Program-made: the position numbers and the translations under genes
Part shown: positions 39,425 through 47,258 of the stretch, piece after piece
How positions within the stretch are numbered: the first letter of the stretch is position 1
Layout of the letters: every line of letters begins with the position of its first letter
From: a virus
Virus record (IMG/VR): IMGVR_UViG_3300033149_002670
Span: 1-47,847 of that record
Length of the DNA stretch: 47,847 bases
Direction: 5' to 3' (one strand)
Notes under the pieces: model-generated
Seen by the model: only the letters and a program-made list of their open reading frames with translations
What the model was told of the DNA's origin: nothing
The model's database searches: none

Positions 39425-39676
39425 CTATTTAATTTTTGTTATTGTTTTCTTTGGTATCCACATCACACCAGTAACATCGTTTTTATCACTTTTCCCTATT
39501 GTGTGGGCGGTTTTTATAAAAATCTTATCTTCTCCAATGTAAAAAGCATTTGTAAAACACAAAGTTTCATCATCAAACTCTGTTGCCTTTCTTGTTGATT
39601 TCCACCCTGGTTTTTCTATCGCATCAATCCATTCAATATAAACCTTTTCCCCCCAGTTTTTTTTACTCTTTTTCAT
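39425..39676 (-). CDS. Hypothetical protein, 83 aa
   Basis: The product has several strands (DKIFIKTAHTIG, VTGVMWIPKKTITKIK) and a basic start. It overlaps the previous gene by ATGA. The family was not recognised. Confidence 0.5.
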   Translation of the reverse strand: MKKSKKNWGEKVYIEWIDAIEKPGWKSTRKATEFDDETLCFTNAFYIGEDKIFIKTAHTIGKSDKNDVTGVMWIPKKTITKIK

Positions 39677-39834
39677 TTCTTTCTCCTTCGGAGTCTTTTC
39701 TTTGGTATCTTTTTACCTGCTCTTCTGGCTGAATTTAACGCAGCAGCTACAACTTGCTTATGAGACCATTCTGAATGTTCTTTTTTAAAAAATCGAATCA
39801 ATTCTCCAACATTTTGAGTACGTGGTACAGGCAT
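39673..39834 (-). CDS. Small basic phage protein, 53 aa (DUF6496-like)
   Basis: GELIRFFKKEHSEWSHKQVV, then LNSARRAGKKIPKKRLRR resembles a small basic phage family I place near DUF6496. It starts in TAATG overlap with the protease stop and ends in ATGA overlap with the next gene, so it is tightly coupled. Confidence 0.6.
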   Translation of the reverse strand: MPVPRTQNVGELIRFFKKEHSEWSHKQVVAAALNSARRAGKKIPKKRLRRRKK

Positions 39835-40493
39835 TATTCTGATTCCTCTAATTCTTTTTCTATTTTATATTTTTCAATAATAAGTTCACAAACTTTAGCA
39901 GGAATAATAAAATTTGTTCCCTGTGCTCCTCGAATCCCTCCAACAACAATACCTAATATATTCCCTTTCTTATTATAAACAGGCCCTCCTGAATTACCAG
40001 GGTTTGTTGCAGCATCAATTAAAAATAAATTCTTTTCCCCAAAAAAATCATCATCGATATTTATTGCAGAAACAATTCCTTCGGTTCTCACGGGCCAATA
40101 TCCAAATGGGTTGCCGATAGCTATAACCTTTTCTCCAACTTTAGGGGAGGAAAATTTTGCTTTAGGTTCTATTTCAGGAGTATTTACCTCAATAATCCCC
40201 AAATCTGTAATATACTCATCAACTAAATACCAACTTACCGCTTTATATTCTTTACCATTCTTATCAATAATAGTTATATCATTAGCATCTTTTACACAAT
40301 GTCCAGCAGTTAATAACAAATTATCCTCTATAAAAACAGCAGACCCTTGCCAACTTTCTCCCCAATCAGAAAAATAAATCCCCTGAACTTTTATCTTAAC
40401 GGCTTCTGGGAAAACCGGATAAAGATATTCATTTGTTTTGATACCAACTAATAATAAAAGAGATATAAGCAGAATAGAAAATTTTAATCTCAT
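39834..40493 (-). CDS. Trypsin-like (HtrA-type) serine protease with export signal
   Basis: The catalytic triad is complete: H65 in LLTAGHC, D97 in YITDLGI and S168 in PGNSGGP. The N-terminus (KFSILLISLLLLVGI, residues 4-18) is a signal peptide or membrane anchor, so the enzyme should face outward or sit in the envelope. There is no PDZ domain; the length of 219 suits a bare protease domain. It lies between portal and scaffold, where a capsid-maturation protease is normally found, yet that family differs in fold and lacks export signals. It may instead act on the cell envelope. Confidence 0.85.
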   Translation of the reverse strand: MRLKFSILLISLLLLVGIKTNEYLYPVFPEAVKIKVQGIYFSDWGESWQGSAVFIEDNLLLTAGHCVKDANDITIIDKNGKEYKAVSWYLVDEYITDLGIIEVNTPEIEPKAKFSSPKVGEKVIAIGNPFGYWPVRTEGIVSAINIDDDFFGEKNLFLIDAATNPGNSGGPVYNKKGNILGIVVGGIRGAQGTNFIIPAKVCELIIEKYKIEKELEESE

Positions 40494-42232
40494 TTTTCCT
40501 CCTCTGGAGTTAATGCAGTCCGTTCTTGTTGCTGTTGCAAATTAGCTTCTCTGTTTTGCTGATTTGTGCCGAAAGCATCACTCATTTGTCCAAATTTATT
40601 TTTCTTTGGGAACATCATAAAAGGAGCATTTTCAACATTAGTAGGCACAACAGTTTTATAATAATGTTCTAAATTATCAAGACCAAAATAAGAGGCCATA
40701 ATCTTTGTTATAAGAGGTATATCCAAACTTGCCCCCTGAGCAGCAGCAAGTTGCATTGTTGGTAACAACCATTGAGTAGCAAACTGCATAGTTTTTGCAT
40801 ACTTCTCTTCTGGAGATGTTCTTTGTGTTGAATAAGGAACAATTTTAAAAATTAAATCATAAAAATCACCAACCTTATCTGCCTGCGAAAGAATTACCGG
40901 AAGTTCCCCAACGCCAGGAATTTTAACAATGTCTGGGATATAAACAGAAGGGTCTGTTAGCATACCCCAAGCAAACTTTTTCAAAATTGATTCAGTAAAA
41001 GAATGAAAACGATTATACATTGTTTCAATTATTCTGCTGGCATTTCTGAAAACCATTTTTTCCTGACCAAAAGTCGGAGCTTGTGCTCCTCTTCCGGCAA
41101 CTATATCCGCATTAACTCCTGTCTTTGTAAAAGCATCTTCGGCAAAACCCATCCAATTATAATTCTCTGGATTTACTCCACCAAGTGAAAGGGCTTTAAT
41201 CAATTCAGAAGAAGAGGCTTCTAAAACATCCAAGTTTTTAGCACTAACTATCTTCTTCCCTGCTTCTCTTGCTTCAGGGGGAATAAAAACAATATTCTTT
41301 TGGCTTTCTGCTTGTTCTCTTGCAGTTTTAGCCAGCACATTCATTGTAACATCAAGGTCGTGAACAAACCACATAGGAGGAAGAGGAATAGGAGTATCAG
41401 GATACCATCGATAAGCCAAATAATCATAAGGTCCACCACGAGGGCCATCCCACTCAACCTCTCTTAAAATAACAGCTTTTTTCCCTTTTGGCATTATTGT
41501 TTTAATTGTTTTATCGTCTTTACAGTAAATATCAATAAAGGTACTGTAACTCTTTAACGACATTCTATTATAATCAAAATTTGGAGAAGATATTTCTTCA
41601 GCACCAAATTTTGTAGCTAACTTACAATCGGGTTTAATGTGGTCGGCATATTTTGAAAATAAGTCCCTTGCATAATCTGTTGGAAGCCTATAAATATCTC
41701 CCTCAATAACAAAATCACTACGTCTTTTAGCCGATGGGTCTCCTATGTAATTTGCAGGGTCAATAACTATTACTCTTGGAGAACCAGCTTTAATAACTTC
41801 ATCATCTAAAGATATTATTCTATCATATTCAAAAATTGTTCTGGTTATTCCAGCCCCAAACATTGAATTTATCACAACAGGAATTAAAACATTTTCAGCA
41901 AAGTTATATTTTTCTATAAGAAAATTTAATCCAAGTTGAACAGTTCTTGACCAGGGACGGATATTGGGAATTTTAGTCTCCACCAAAACCTTTGGATTTC
42001 CTTCTACAAGATAAGGAACAATAGTAAATAAAGCTCTATCAATAAGATTTATTAAATGTTCCCTTTCATAAGAAGAATCAAAATATCCAGAAGCCCACAA
42101 TTTAAGCAACTTTTGATTTTTTGCTAAAGGCTCTTTCCACTTTTCCTGCCAAGCTGTTGCCATTATTTGCAATTTAGCCGGAAGACTTTGCTTCAAATTA
42201 TGTTCATATAGGTCAATAATTCGTTGGCTCAT
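40490..42232 (-). CDS. Portal protein
   Basis: The 580-residue protein lies between the large terminase and the protease, as portals do. It contains YEREHLINLIDRALFTI, IPVVINSMFGAGITRTIFEY and RVIVIDPANYIGDP, patterns seen in podovirus-like portals, and a glutamine-rich, flexible C-terminus (QQNREANLQQQQERTAL). Twelve copies form the DNA channel. Both ends overlap the neighbouring genes by ATGA. Confidence 0.85.
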   Translation of the reverse strand: MSQRIIDLYEHNLKQSLPAKLQIMATAWQEKWKEPLAKNQKLLKLWASGYFDSSYEREHLINLIDRALFTIVPYLVEGNPKVLVETKIPNIRPWSRTVQLGLNFLIEKYNFAENVLIPVVINSMFGAGITRTIFEYDRIISLDDEVIKAGSPRVIVIDPANYIGDPSAKRRSDFVIEGDIYRLPTDYARDLFSKYADHIKPDCKLATKFGAEEISSPNFDYNRMSLKSYSTFIDIYCKDDKTIKTIMPKGKKAVILREVEWDGPRGGPYDYLAYRWYPDTPIPLPPMWFVHDLDVTMNVLAKTAREQAESQKNIVFIPPEAREAGKKIVSAKNLDVLEASSSELIKALSLGGVNPENYNWMGFAEDAFTKTGVNADIVAGRGAQAPTFGQEKMVFRNASRIIETMYNRFHSFTESILKKFAWGMLTDPSVYIPDIVKIPGVGELPVILSQADKVGDFYDLIFKIVPYSTQRTSPEEKYAKTMQFATQWLLPTMQLAAAQGASLDIPLITKIMASYFGLDNLEHYYKTVVPTNVENAPFMMFPKKNKFGQMSDAFGTNQQNREANLQQQQERTALTPEEEK

Positions 42233-44253
42233 TTGAATAGATAAACCCTTCTTCTAAATTTTTCTTTTCTTTCTTTTTCTTTATCTTTTTTCTCTTCTTC
42301 AAAAAATCTATGGGCAAAAGTTCCAAAAGGAGCACTCTTTTTTCTTTCCCAAAATCCAGGAGGAGCATCTCTTGTTCCAAGAACACAAAGAGCAGCGGCT
42401 ATAACTCTATCTCCGTGTCTTTCCCTTGCACCGGAAGGTAAATCAGCTTTTTCGCTTGATGTTATCTCACTTCCAACATACATATAATCTCTTAATTCAT
42501 TCAAAAGGTCTATATCATAAATCTTTATAGATTTATAATCTTTTTCTGATAATCCCCCACTCAAAGCTAATCCCAACTCTCCTAAAAGATGTGCTTTAGC
42601 AGTTCTATTACTTCTCCACCCATATCGCTTACCAACTTTACGAACTTTGGCATCTTCTACTTTCTGGGTATAAAGCCTTGGATAATGATGCCAGACAAGT
42701 CTATTAGTAAAATTAACTCCGTGTCCCCCATTATTTTCCCAAATTATAAAAGATTCATTCACTCCCCCTATCCATTTACTCAAAGCAATTACAAGGTCAG
42801 CAAAATCTTCCGGTGGTGTATTTGGACAAACCCATTTTCCTACTTCTTCAAAAGTATTTACATCATAAACACTTGCTACTGAATTTGAAGAACCCATTCC
42901 ATATGAAGGGTCGCATCCAATAATGTAATTATGTTCCTGATTAGGACGATTATATTTAAGCTCTCTCCACCATTTTAATCTTTTCCTGCCGTGATTAACA
43001 ACAAAACTACTTCTTGCAATTTTACCAAAATCATCATAATCAAAAATAATCTCCCCCTCATAAAGAGGAGGTTTACATTTTTTCTCAATTTTAGCTAAAA
43101 TAGCAGTATCAAATACACAATCCGCAGAACCAACAGGAGTTCCCCAGATATTACAATAAAAGTCTCTTTTATTTCCTTTCCTTTTTTCCTCTTCCTCATC
43201 GTGCCAAGGACTTCGTAATGGTAAAGGCAATCCTATACCACCATCCGCAATAAAAAGATGATGATATTTTTTTGGCAGTTTTGCTATTTCCAATCTAAAA
43301 GACTCTGTATATGGTTTGGGTATTGGATAGCCCTCAGGAGAACATACTTTTCCAAATTCAAATATTTCTGGATGGTTCTTTTTATAATAAGAAACATCAA
43401 TCAGTTCAACAATCCCTGGTTTAGGAGTAGCATATAATCCATAAGATTCTTCTGGATTTTCCCACCAGAAGAGAGTAATAACTTTTGTTGATTTTCTTTG
43501 AATAGCTTTATTAAACGGATGATTCTCTCCATACCAATGAGTAGAATTATAAATTACACAATCGGAAATATCGTGAACCGAACCTTCAATAGATTCAGCC
43601 AAACCAAGAGGATAAACCCGTCCATTTTCATCCAATAATAAACCTGTTGCCCTACTACCGGCACTAAAACTTTCATTTGTTGTTGAGCCGGATAAAGAAG
43701 AATTGGTAATTCTTATTTTTAATTGCATATCCTTTCTATCTGTTTTAGGATTATACTTAATTCGCTTCCTTAACCAAGGAGGCAAAGAAGCTATAGCATA
43801 ATCTGCTTTAGCAAATAAAGTAGTTGGGTCTCCGATATTATCAACAAGTTCTTTTGTTCTTGAGCCTAAAATAAAATGAGTATCATTATTTAAAAGAGCA
43901 TTACCAATAAAATACTTAACGATAATTTCCGAAGCACCTTCTTTTCTGCTTTTATTTATTCCAAAATCTACTCCATTTTTAACACACCAATCTAAATTTT
44001 CTACCGCTTCAATTTGTTTTGGTCTTAAAATAAATGGTTGATTTCTTTCCCCTGGAATTTTCTGTGGATTATATGTCCAAAAACAACTCGAAAATAATAT
44101 TGGAAAATACTCCAAACATAATTCTAAATATAAATCCTGTAATTTCTTATCTGTTCCTAATAGAGAATGTAAATCAATCCTAAATCTCAAATTCTCCTGA
44201 ACATTAGTTGGAATAAGGTTATAAAAATCTTTTGGGTTATCTGGTAAATCCAT
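42229..44253 (-). CDS. terL: Terminase large subunit
   Basis: The motor domain has a Walker A-like loop KSRKEGASE (101-109) and Walker B LLLDE (205-209). The nuclease domain has IIGCDPSYGMG (first catalytic aspartate, around residue 470) and a late RERHGDRVIAAAL motif. At 674 residues it is longer than average for TerL. It drives DNA into the procapsid with the small subunit at 44635 and the portal. Confidence 0.93.
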   Translation of the reverse strand: MDLPDNPKDFYNLIPTNVQENLRFRIDLHSLLGTDKKLQDLYLELCLEYFPILFSSCFWTYNPQKIPGERNQPFILRPKQIEAVENLDWCVKNGVDFGINKSRKEGASEIIVKYFIGNALLNNDTHFILGSRTKELVDNIGDPTTLFAKADYAIASLPPWLRKRIKYNPKTDRKDMQLKIRITNSSLSGSTTNESFSAGSRATGLLLDENGRVYPLGLAESIEGSVHDISDCVIYNSTHWYGENHPFNKAIQRKSTKVITLFWWENPEESYGLYATPKPGIVELIDVSYYKKNHPEIFEFGKVCSPEGYPIPKPYTESFRLEIAKLPKKYHHLFIADGGIGLPLPLRSPWHDEEEEKRKGNKRDFYCNIWGTPVGSADCVFDTAILAKIEKKCKPPLYEGEIIFDYDDFGKIARSSFVVNHGRKRLKWWRELKYNRPNQEHNYIIGCDPSYGMGSSNSVASVYDVNTFEEVGKWVCPNTPPEDFADLVIALSKWIGGVNESFIIWENNGGHGVNFTNRLVWHHYPRLYTQKVEDAKVRKVGKRYGWRSNRTAKAHLLGELGLALSGGLSEKDYKSIKIYDIDLLNELRDYMYVGSEITSSEKADLPSGARERHGDRVIAAALCVLGTRDAPPGFWERKKSAPFGTFAHRFFEEEKKDKEKERKEKFRRRVYLFK

Positions 44254-44294
44254 TATGTTTTGCTAAATATTCTTTTAATTTTCCAAAGCCTACT

Positions 44295-44663
44295 CTATTG
44301 TATCCATTGTCTTGCAATTTCACACAATGCTATAAATACAGCATCTTTGTCTTGCTCTTCTTGTCCAAGTTGAGAGTATGGCACAAGGTCGGGATGAATC
44401 CGTTTTTCACGGTCATATGTATCTCCATAAACCCACCCCATATCAAAATATGATTGCATCCAGCTTTCGTGCAATTCTTCCGGTGAATTAGAGCGTTCCA
44501 TTCCGCATTGTCGTTCAATTACTTCATAGAATTGTTCCTTAAAAGGCAATTCTCTTTTTTCCCATTCATCAGGAATAATGGGAGCTTCCGCTACTTGTGC
44601 TGCCAACCGTGCGGATTCATATACAAACTTTGCCCTACGCTCTGTTAAACTTGCTATCTCCAT
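44295..44663 (-). CDS. RyR-domain protein
   Basis: Residues about 55-115 (PEELHESWMQ, DMGWVYGDTYDREKRIHPDL, VPYSQLGQEEQDKD) match the RyR repeat first seen in ryanodine receptors: E-x-H-x-x-W, GW-x-YG, HP-x-LVPY and a charged helix. Bacterial and phage RyR domains occur alone or in signalling proteins; their ligand is unclear, though nucleotide-derived ligands are suggested. Here it lies between the small and large terminase genes. The start has AGGAGACAGTAGAAA. Confidence 0.75.
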   Translation of the reverse strand: MEIASLTERRAKFVYESARLAAQVAEAPIIPDEWEKRELPFKEQFYEVIERQCGMERSNSPEELHESWMQSYFDMGWVYGDTYDREKRIHPDLVPYSQLGQEEQDKDAVFIALCEIARQWIQ

Positions 44664-45255
44664 TTTCTACTGTCTCCTTATCCACAAATTCAGCATCTAT
44701 TTCTTTTCTATCTGCAACATCTAAAAGACGTCCCGCAAATGCCCTAATTTCTTTTGAAATATCTTCTCCCTTAAGACTTATAGTTCTCTGGTCAATTTCT
44801 AATTTCTTGGTTTCAGAGAAAAACTCAGGAAGTCTATTACATAATAAAAACTTCAAAACAGCAGGGTCAGCTTTAACGTGTTTTTGGATTTCCTCTCTTT
44901 CTGCTTCAATCCATTTGGTATATTCCTTTCCATCTCCATCATATTTTGTTACCGGTTTAAGTTTTGTTTTCTTCTGAACATAATCATATCCGGTTGCAGC
45001 AAGAAAGGCTTTGGTTACTAACTGGACATCAGCTATTTGTCTGCCTAATTCCCAAGCATCTTTTACCTCAGGATGGTTCTTTTTTAAATTATTAAGCCAA
45101 TCTCTTGGATTCTTTCCAACATAACCAAGAATTACCCCTATATCACTTTCATTCAGCCCCAAACCAGAAAGATTCTGAATCACCGGAAGCCAAGATGTAT
45201 CAAACTTTGCTCTCTTTTGTATCTTAAACTTATTCTCTTTTGGTATCTTAGCCAT
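44635..45255 (-). CDS. terS: Terminase small subunit
   Basis: The 206-residue protein starts with a helix-turn-helix (LNESDIGVILGYVGKNPRDW) that would bind the packaging site, followed by DAWELGRQIADVQLVTKAFL and a helical oligomerisation region. This order and its position before the RyR protein and TerL support the call. The start at 45255 is three bases after the previous stop; there is no good Shine-Dalgarno site, so coupling is likely. Confidence 0.75.
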   Translation of the reverse strand: MAKIPKENKFKIQKRAKFDTSWLPVIQNLSGLGLNESDIGVILGYVGKNPRDWLNNLKKNHPEVKDAWELGRQIADVQLVTKAFLAATGYDYVQKKTKLKPVTKYDGDGKEYTKWIEAEREEIQKHVKADPAVLKFLLCNRLPEFFSETKKLEIDQRTISLKGEDISKEIRAFAGRLLDVADRKEIDAEFVDKETVENGDSKFNRA

Positions 45256-45257
45256 TT

Positions 45258-45500
45258 TTAAAGAGTAAAATAACACATTGGTGATGAATCAGGAACATAA
45301 GTGCCGTTTGGATAAGGGTCGTGATAATAAGGACACGGAGAACACCAATTACTTGAACAAGGACATTGAGAAACCCAAGGAGAATTTACCTGTCCACATT
45401 TTGGGCAAATCCATCCAGTAGGAGCTTGCTTTTTACCTTCTGAATCCTTTTTTTCCGACTCTTTTAATTTCTCCCCAGATTTTTCTTGCTTCTCATTCAT
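45258..45500 (-). CDS. Cysteine-rich small protein with WICPKCG motif
   Basis: The start at 45500 follows AAGGGAGACAAAAATG. A charged, disordered N-terminus leads to GWICPKCGQVNSPWVSQC and a later CxCxxxxC cluster. This is a recognisable small phage zinc protein of unknown role. Tyrosine and proline are abundant at the end. Confidence 0.6.
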   Translation of the reverse strand: MNEKQEKSGEKLKESEKKDSEGKKQAPTGWICPKCGQVNSPWVSQCPCSSNWCSPCPYYHDPYPNGTYVPDSSPMCYFTL

Positions 45501-45537
45501 TTTTGTCTCCCTTAAATCGTTTAAATAAATTGATGTC

Positions 45538-45753
45538 TTAGTTAACGAAAAGAAAAATATTATGCAGATGCTCAATATCACTTACAAAGGGATTAGGAAT
45601 ATTATATATTTTTGCCAACTTTAATGCTTTCTTCCCTGCTTCCTCTCCGTTTTTAGCATATACATCAAATATACCAGATTCCATTTCAAAATGATTACCC
45701 AAATCAATACTTTCAGCTCTTTCTGAAATTGTTACTCGATATAATCTATTCAT
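45538..45753 (-). CDS. Small strand-helix protein, 71 aa
   Basis: A pattern of strands (LYRVTISERAESIDLG), then FDVYAKNGEEAGKKAL, recalls the DpnD/PcfM-like proteins found in the early arm. It starts with TAGGAGACAAAAATG. Function is unknown. Confidence 0.5.
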   Translation of the reverse strand: MNRLYRVTISERAESIDLGNHFEMESGIFDVYAKNGEEAGKKALKLAKIYNIPNPFVSDIEHLHNIFLFVN

Positions 45754-45943
45754 TTTTGTCTCCTAAATCTATTGTTCCACCTCCACGTTTTCTCAAAGGT
45801 GGATAATCCCCACTTCTGCCTTTTTCTTTCATACAGCCAAAACACCAAGAATAGTATCCTTCTCTGTCCTCACGTTTAAGAAACTCTGTGATTTCCAGCC
45901 ATCTTGAACAACTTTCACATTTTTTGAGTTTTCGCCATTTCAT
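45746..45943 (-). CDS. Zinc-ribbon protein, 65 aa
   Basis: CESC (residues 9-12) and CFGC (34-37) with RWLEITEF between them resemble the N-terminal ribbon of the HNH protein at 33128. A glycine/arginine-rich tail follows. It may be a relic of such an enzyme. Its ATGA overlaps the stop of the 28-residue gene before it. Confidence 0.55.
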   Translation of the reverse strand: MKWRKLKKCESCSRWLEITEFLKREDREGYYSWCFGCMKEKGRSGDYPPLRKRGGGTIDLGDKNE

Positions 45944-46026
45944 TCCGGCTTAACAATCCAAATATCCTCATCAATCCAATGAATCCTGTCTATTTCCTCA
46001 AACATCTGCTTAATTTCTTCTTCCAT
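45940..46026 (-). CDS. Late-arm first gene, 28-aa peptide
   Basis: AAGGAGACAGATATG starts a 28-codon frame (MEEEIKQMFEEIDRIHWIDE ...) that ends in ATGA overlap with the next gene. The strong ribosome-binding site, same style as other late genes, supports translation. It may be a leader peptide for the late operon or a small acidic regulator. Confidence 0.5.
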   Translation of the reverse strand: MEEEIKQMFEEIDRIHWIDEDIWIVKPE

Positions 46027-46212
46027 ATCTGTCTCCTTTATAAAATCTACAAAGTTATAGTTAGACCCTGAGCTAATTAACTCTGTTACTACCCCAAGGC
46101 AAGATATAATATATATTTATAAATATATATTTATATATTTTATCCTGCCCCCCAGATTTTTCCTTAATATACATAAAATGAATGTATTTCTTGGATTCTT
46201 CTTTTTTGTCAT

Positions 46213-46267
46213 AGATTTACTTATGAAGCCCCTTGCCTATGGGTTTTGGGCTGAGTTCAGTAAATCT
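46213..46267 (-). other. Long stem-loop in late leader
   Basis: AGATTTACT (46213-46221) pairs perfectly with AGTAAATCT (46259-46267). Inside, AGCCC and GGGCT also pair, with further short C/G pairing in the loop. On the minus strand it would lie in the 5' leader of the late operon, if transcription starts upstream of it. Confidence 0.6.
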
Positions 46268-46299
46268 CAATAAGCGTAGCCCACCATATTAACGTCCTA

Positions 46300-46317
46300 T
46301 AAACCATCCTTGGTTTA
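46300..46317 (-). promoter_or_regulatory. CAAGGATG hairpin on the late strand
   Basis: On the minus strand TAAACCA-AGGA-TGGTTTA forms a 7-bp stem with the same loop and CCAAGGATGG core as repeats R2-R5. The outer stem differs from theirs yet stays paired. It would be part of the late operon leader RNA. Confidence 0.7.
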
Positions 46318-46514
46318 ATCTACCCTGTTAATGGCCTATTTTATACTCTGTTGGCACTTGACCTTATTGCTCAAACTTGAAGTCAATGTGGGAAACCTTA
46401 TTCACTCTATGTACTTATCAAATAACATACGTCCTTCTAACCAACATCCCATTTAGGGGGTGTTTTTGAAGAATAAAAGAAAAAAGAAAAATTTTTTATT
46501 TTTCAAGTTTTTCC

Positions 46515-46543
46515 TTGACTTGTGTTCTGATTTTTGTTATAAT
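46515..46543 (+). promoter_or_regulatory. Sigma70-type promoter P5 (early arm head)
   Basis: TTGACT (46515-46520), a 17-bp spacer and TATAAT (46538-46543), with TG at the extended position. The predicted start point falls on the ATG at 46550. Confidence 0.85.
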
Positions 46544-46549
46544 GATATT

Positions 46550-46897
46550 ATGAAAGTGACAAAGAAACAGATAGAGATATTGCTTCTGATAGCTGCAAAG
46601 CCTCTTGGTGAAGGGCTGAAAATAAGAGAAGCAGCTAAAAAGTTAGGAATTTCAATAGATAGTGTTAAAGATAGATTAAAAAGATTTAAGAAAAATCATC
46701 CAGATGCTTGGAAGAAATTTAAAGAAATAAGAAATGTTTCTCGGAGAGAACGAGATAATCTACATAATCATATTTGGAGAGTAAATAATTTAGGGGAGAC
46801 AGTAACTTGGAGAGAATATTTCAATTTGGAACATCAAGTTGAGAAAAAGAGTTATGAAAATATTGAAGAAAAATACAAAATTAAGAGAAAATTCTAA
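46550..46897 (+). CDS. HTH DNA-binding regulator, probably leaderless
   Basis: The 115-residue protein begins MKVTKKQIEILLLIAAKPLG and has a helix-turn-helix (KIREAAKKLGISIDSVKDRL) at about residues 24-43. A basic middle and KSYENIEEKYKIKRKF end follow. It is the first gene of the early arm, right after P5, so it may control the early or late promoter. The start at 46550 was chosen because an earlier GTG (46460) has no usable site and would lie upstream of the promoter. Confidence 0.7.
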   Translation: MKVTKKQIEILLLIAAKPLGEGLKIREAAKKLGISIDSVKDRLKRFKKNHPDAWKKFKEIRNVSRRERDNLHNHIWRVNNLGETVTWREYFNLEHQVEKKSYENIEEKYKIKRKF

Positions 46898-47064
46898 TGT
46901 TTGTGTGTGATAAATGCAAGAAATCTTCTAAATCTGGAGAAAAAGTTAATTTTGTTGTTGACAAACGAAGGAAAAAAGTGTATAATAATGATGATAAGAT
47001 TACATTTGGCTGGGAAATAAAATCTGAAAAAAAGATATGTAAAAGATGTTTGGAGAAATTATGA
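46897..47064 (+). CDS. Zinc-binding small protein, 55 aa
   Basis: CDKC (residues 4-7) and CKRC (48-51) with a basic, strand-rich centre make a zinc ribbon. TAATG overlap with the HTH gene and ATGA overlap with the next gene indicate coupling. A 24-base stretch of its 3' end is repeated at 47267. Confidence 0.65.
   Translation: MFVCDKCKKSSKSGEKVNFVVDKRRKKVYNNDDKITFGWEIKSEKKICKRCLEKL
47035..47058 (+). repeat. 24-bp duplication, copy 1
   Basis: This stretch recurs without change at 47267-47290. It encodes ICKRCLEK and ends with TTTGGAGAAA, which serves as ribosome-binding site for the gene at 47061. Confidence 0.9.
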
Positions 47065-47258
47065 AATACACAGTGAACTTTTTGATAAAAAGAAAAATTG
47101 GAGTGGAAATAGATGCAGATACAAAAGATAAAGCTAAAAAAGAAGCACAGAGATATTTAACTGATATTCTACTTTTTATAAATAGTCCTCTCCCTGATAG
47201 TATAGAATGGATTACTGATGAGATTGAATTTGATACAATTATTGGAGGTAGGATGTGA
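47061..47258 (+). CDS. Small strand-helix protein, 65 aa
   Basis: MKYTVNFLIKRKIGVEIDAD and a lysine/alanine helix (KDKAKKEAQRYL) give the same plan as the proteins at 5976 and 7276. The start at 47061 has TTTGGAGAAATT. The family assignment (DpnD/PcfM-like) is tentative. Confidence 0.55.
   Translation: MKYTVNFLIKRKIGVEIDADTKDKAKKEAQRYLTDILLFINSPLPDSIEWITDEIEFDTIIGGRM

Larger units (their letters stand above)
46027..46549. promoter_or_regulatory. Divergent control region between early and late arms
   Basis: About 520 bp hold no gene. From left to right there are an AT-rich tract with an 18-bp perfect palindrome (46118-46135, TATAAATATATATTTATA), a long stem (46213-46267), the hairpin at 46300-46317, a TTGAC/GTCAA inverted pair near 46356-46386 and promoter P5. 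No clear sigma70 promoter for the late arm was found on the minus strand, so late transcription may need an activator. Confidence 0.6.

Noticed and set aside
46118-46135. The 18-bp palindrome TATAAATATATATTTATA as an operator.
   Set aside because: It contains only A and T in a long AT tract, where such palindromes arise easily; it is kept only as a part of the control region.
46460-46549. A longer form of the HTH protein from GTG 46460.
   Set aside because: The added 30 residues are low-complexity (K, F, N), have no spaced ribosome-binding site and overlap promoter P5.
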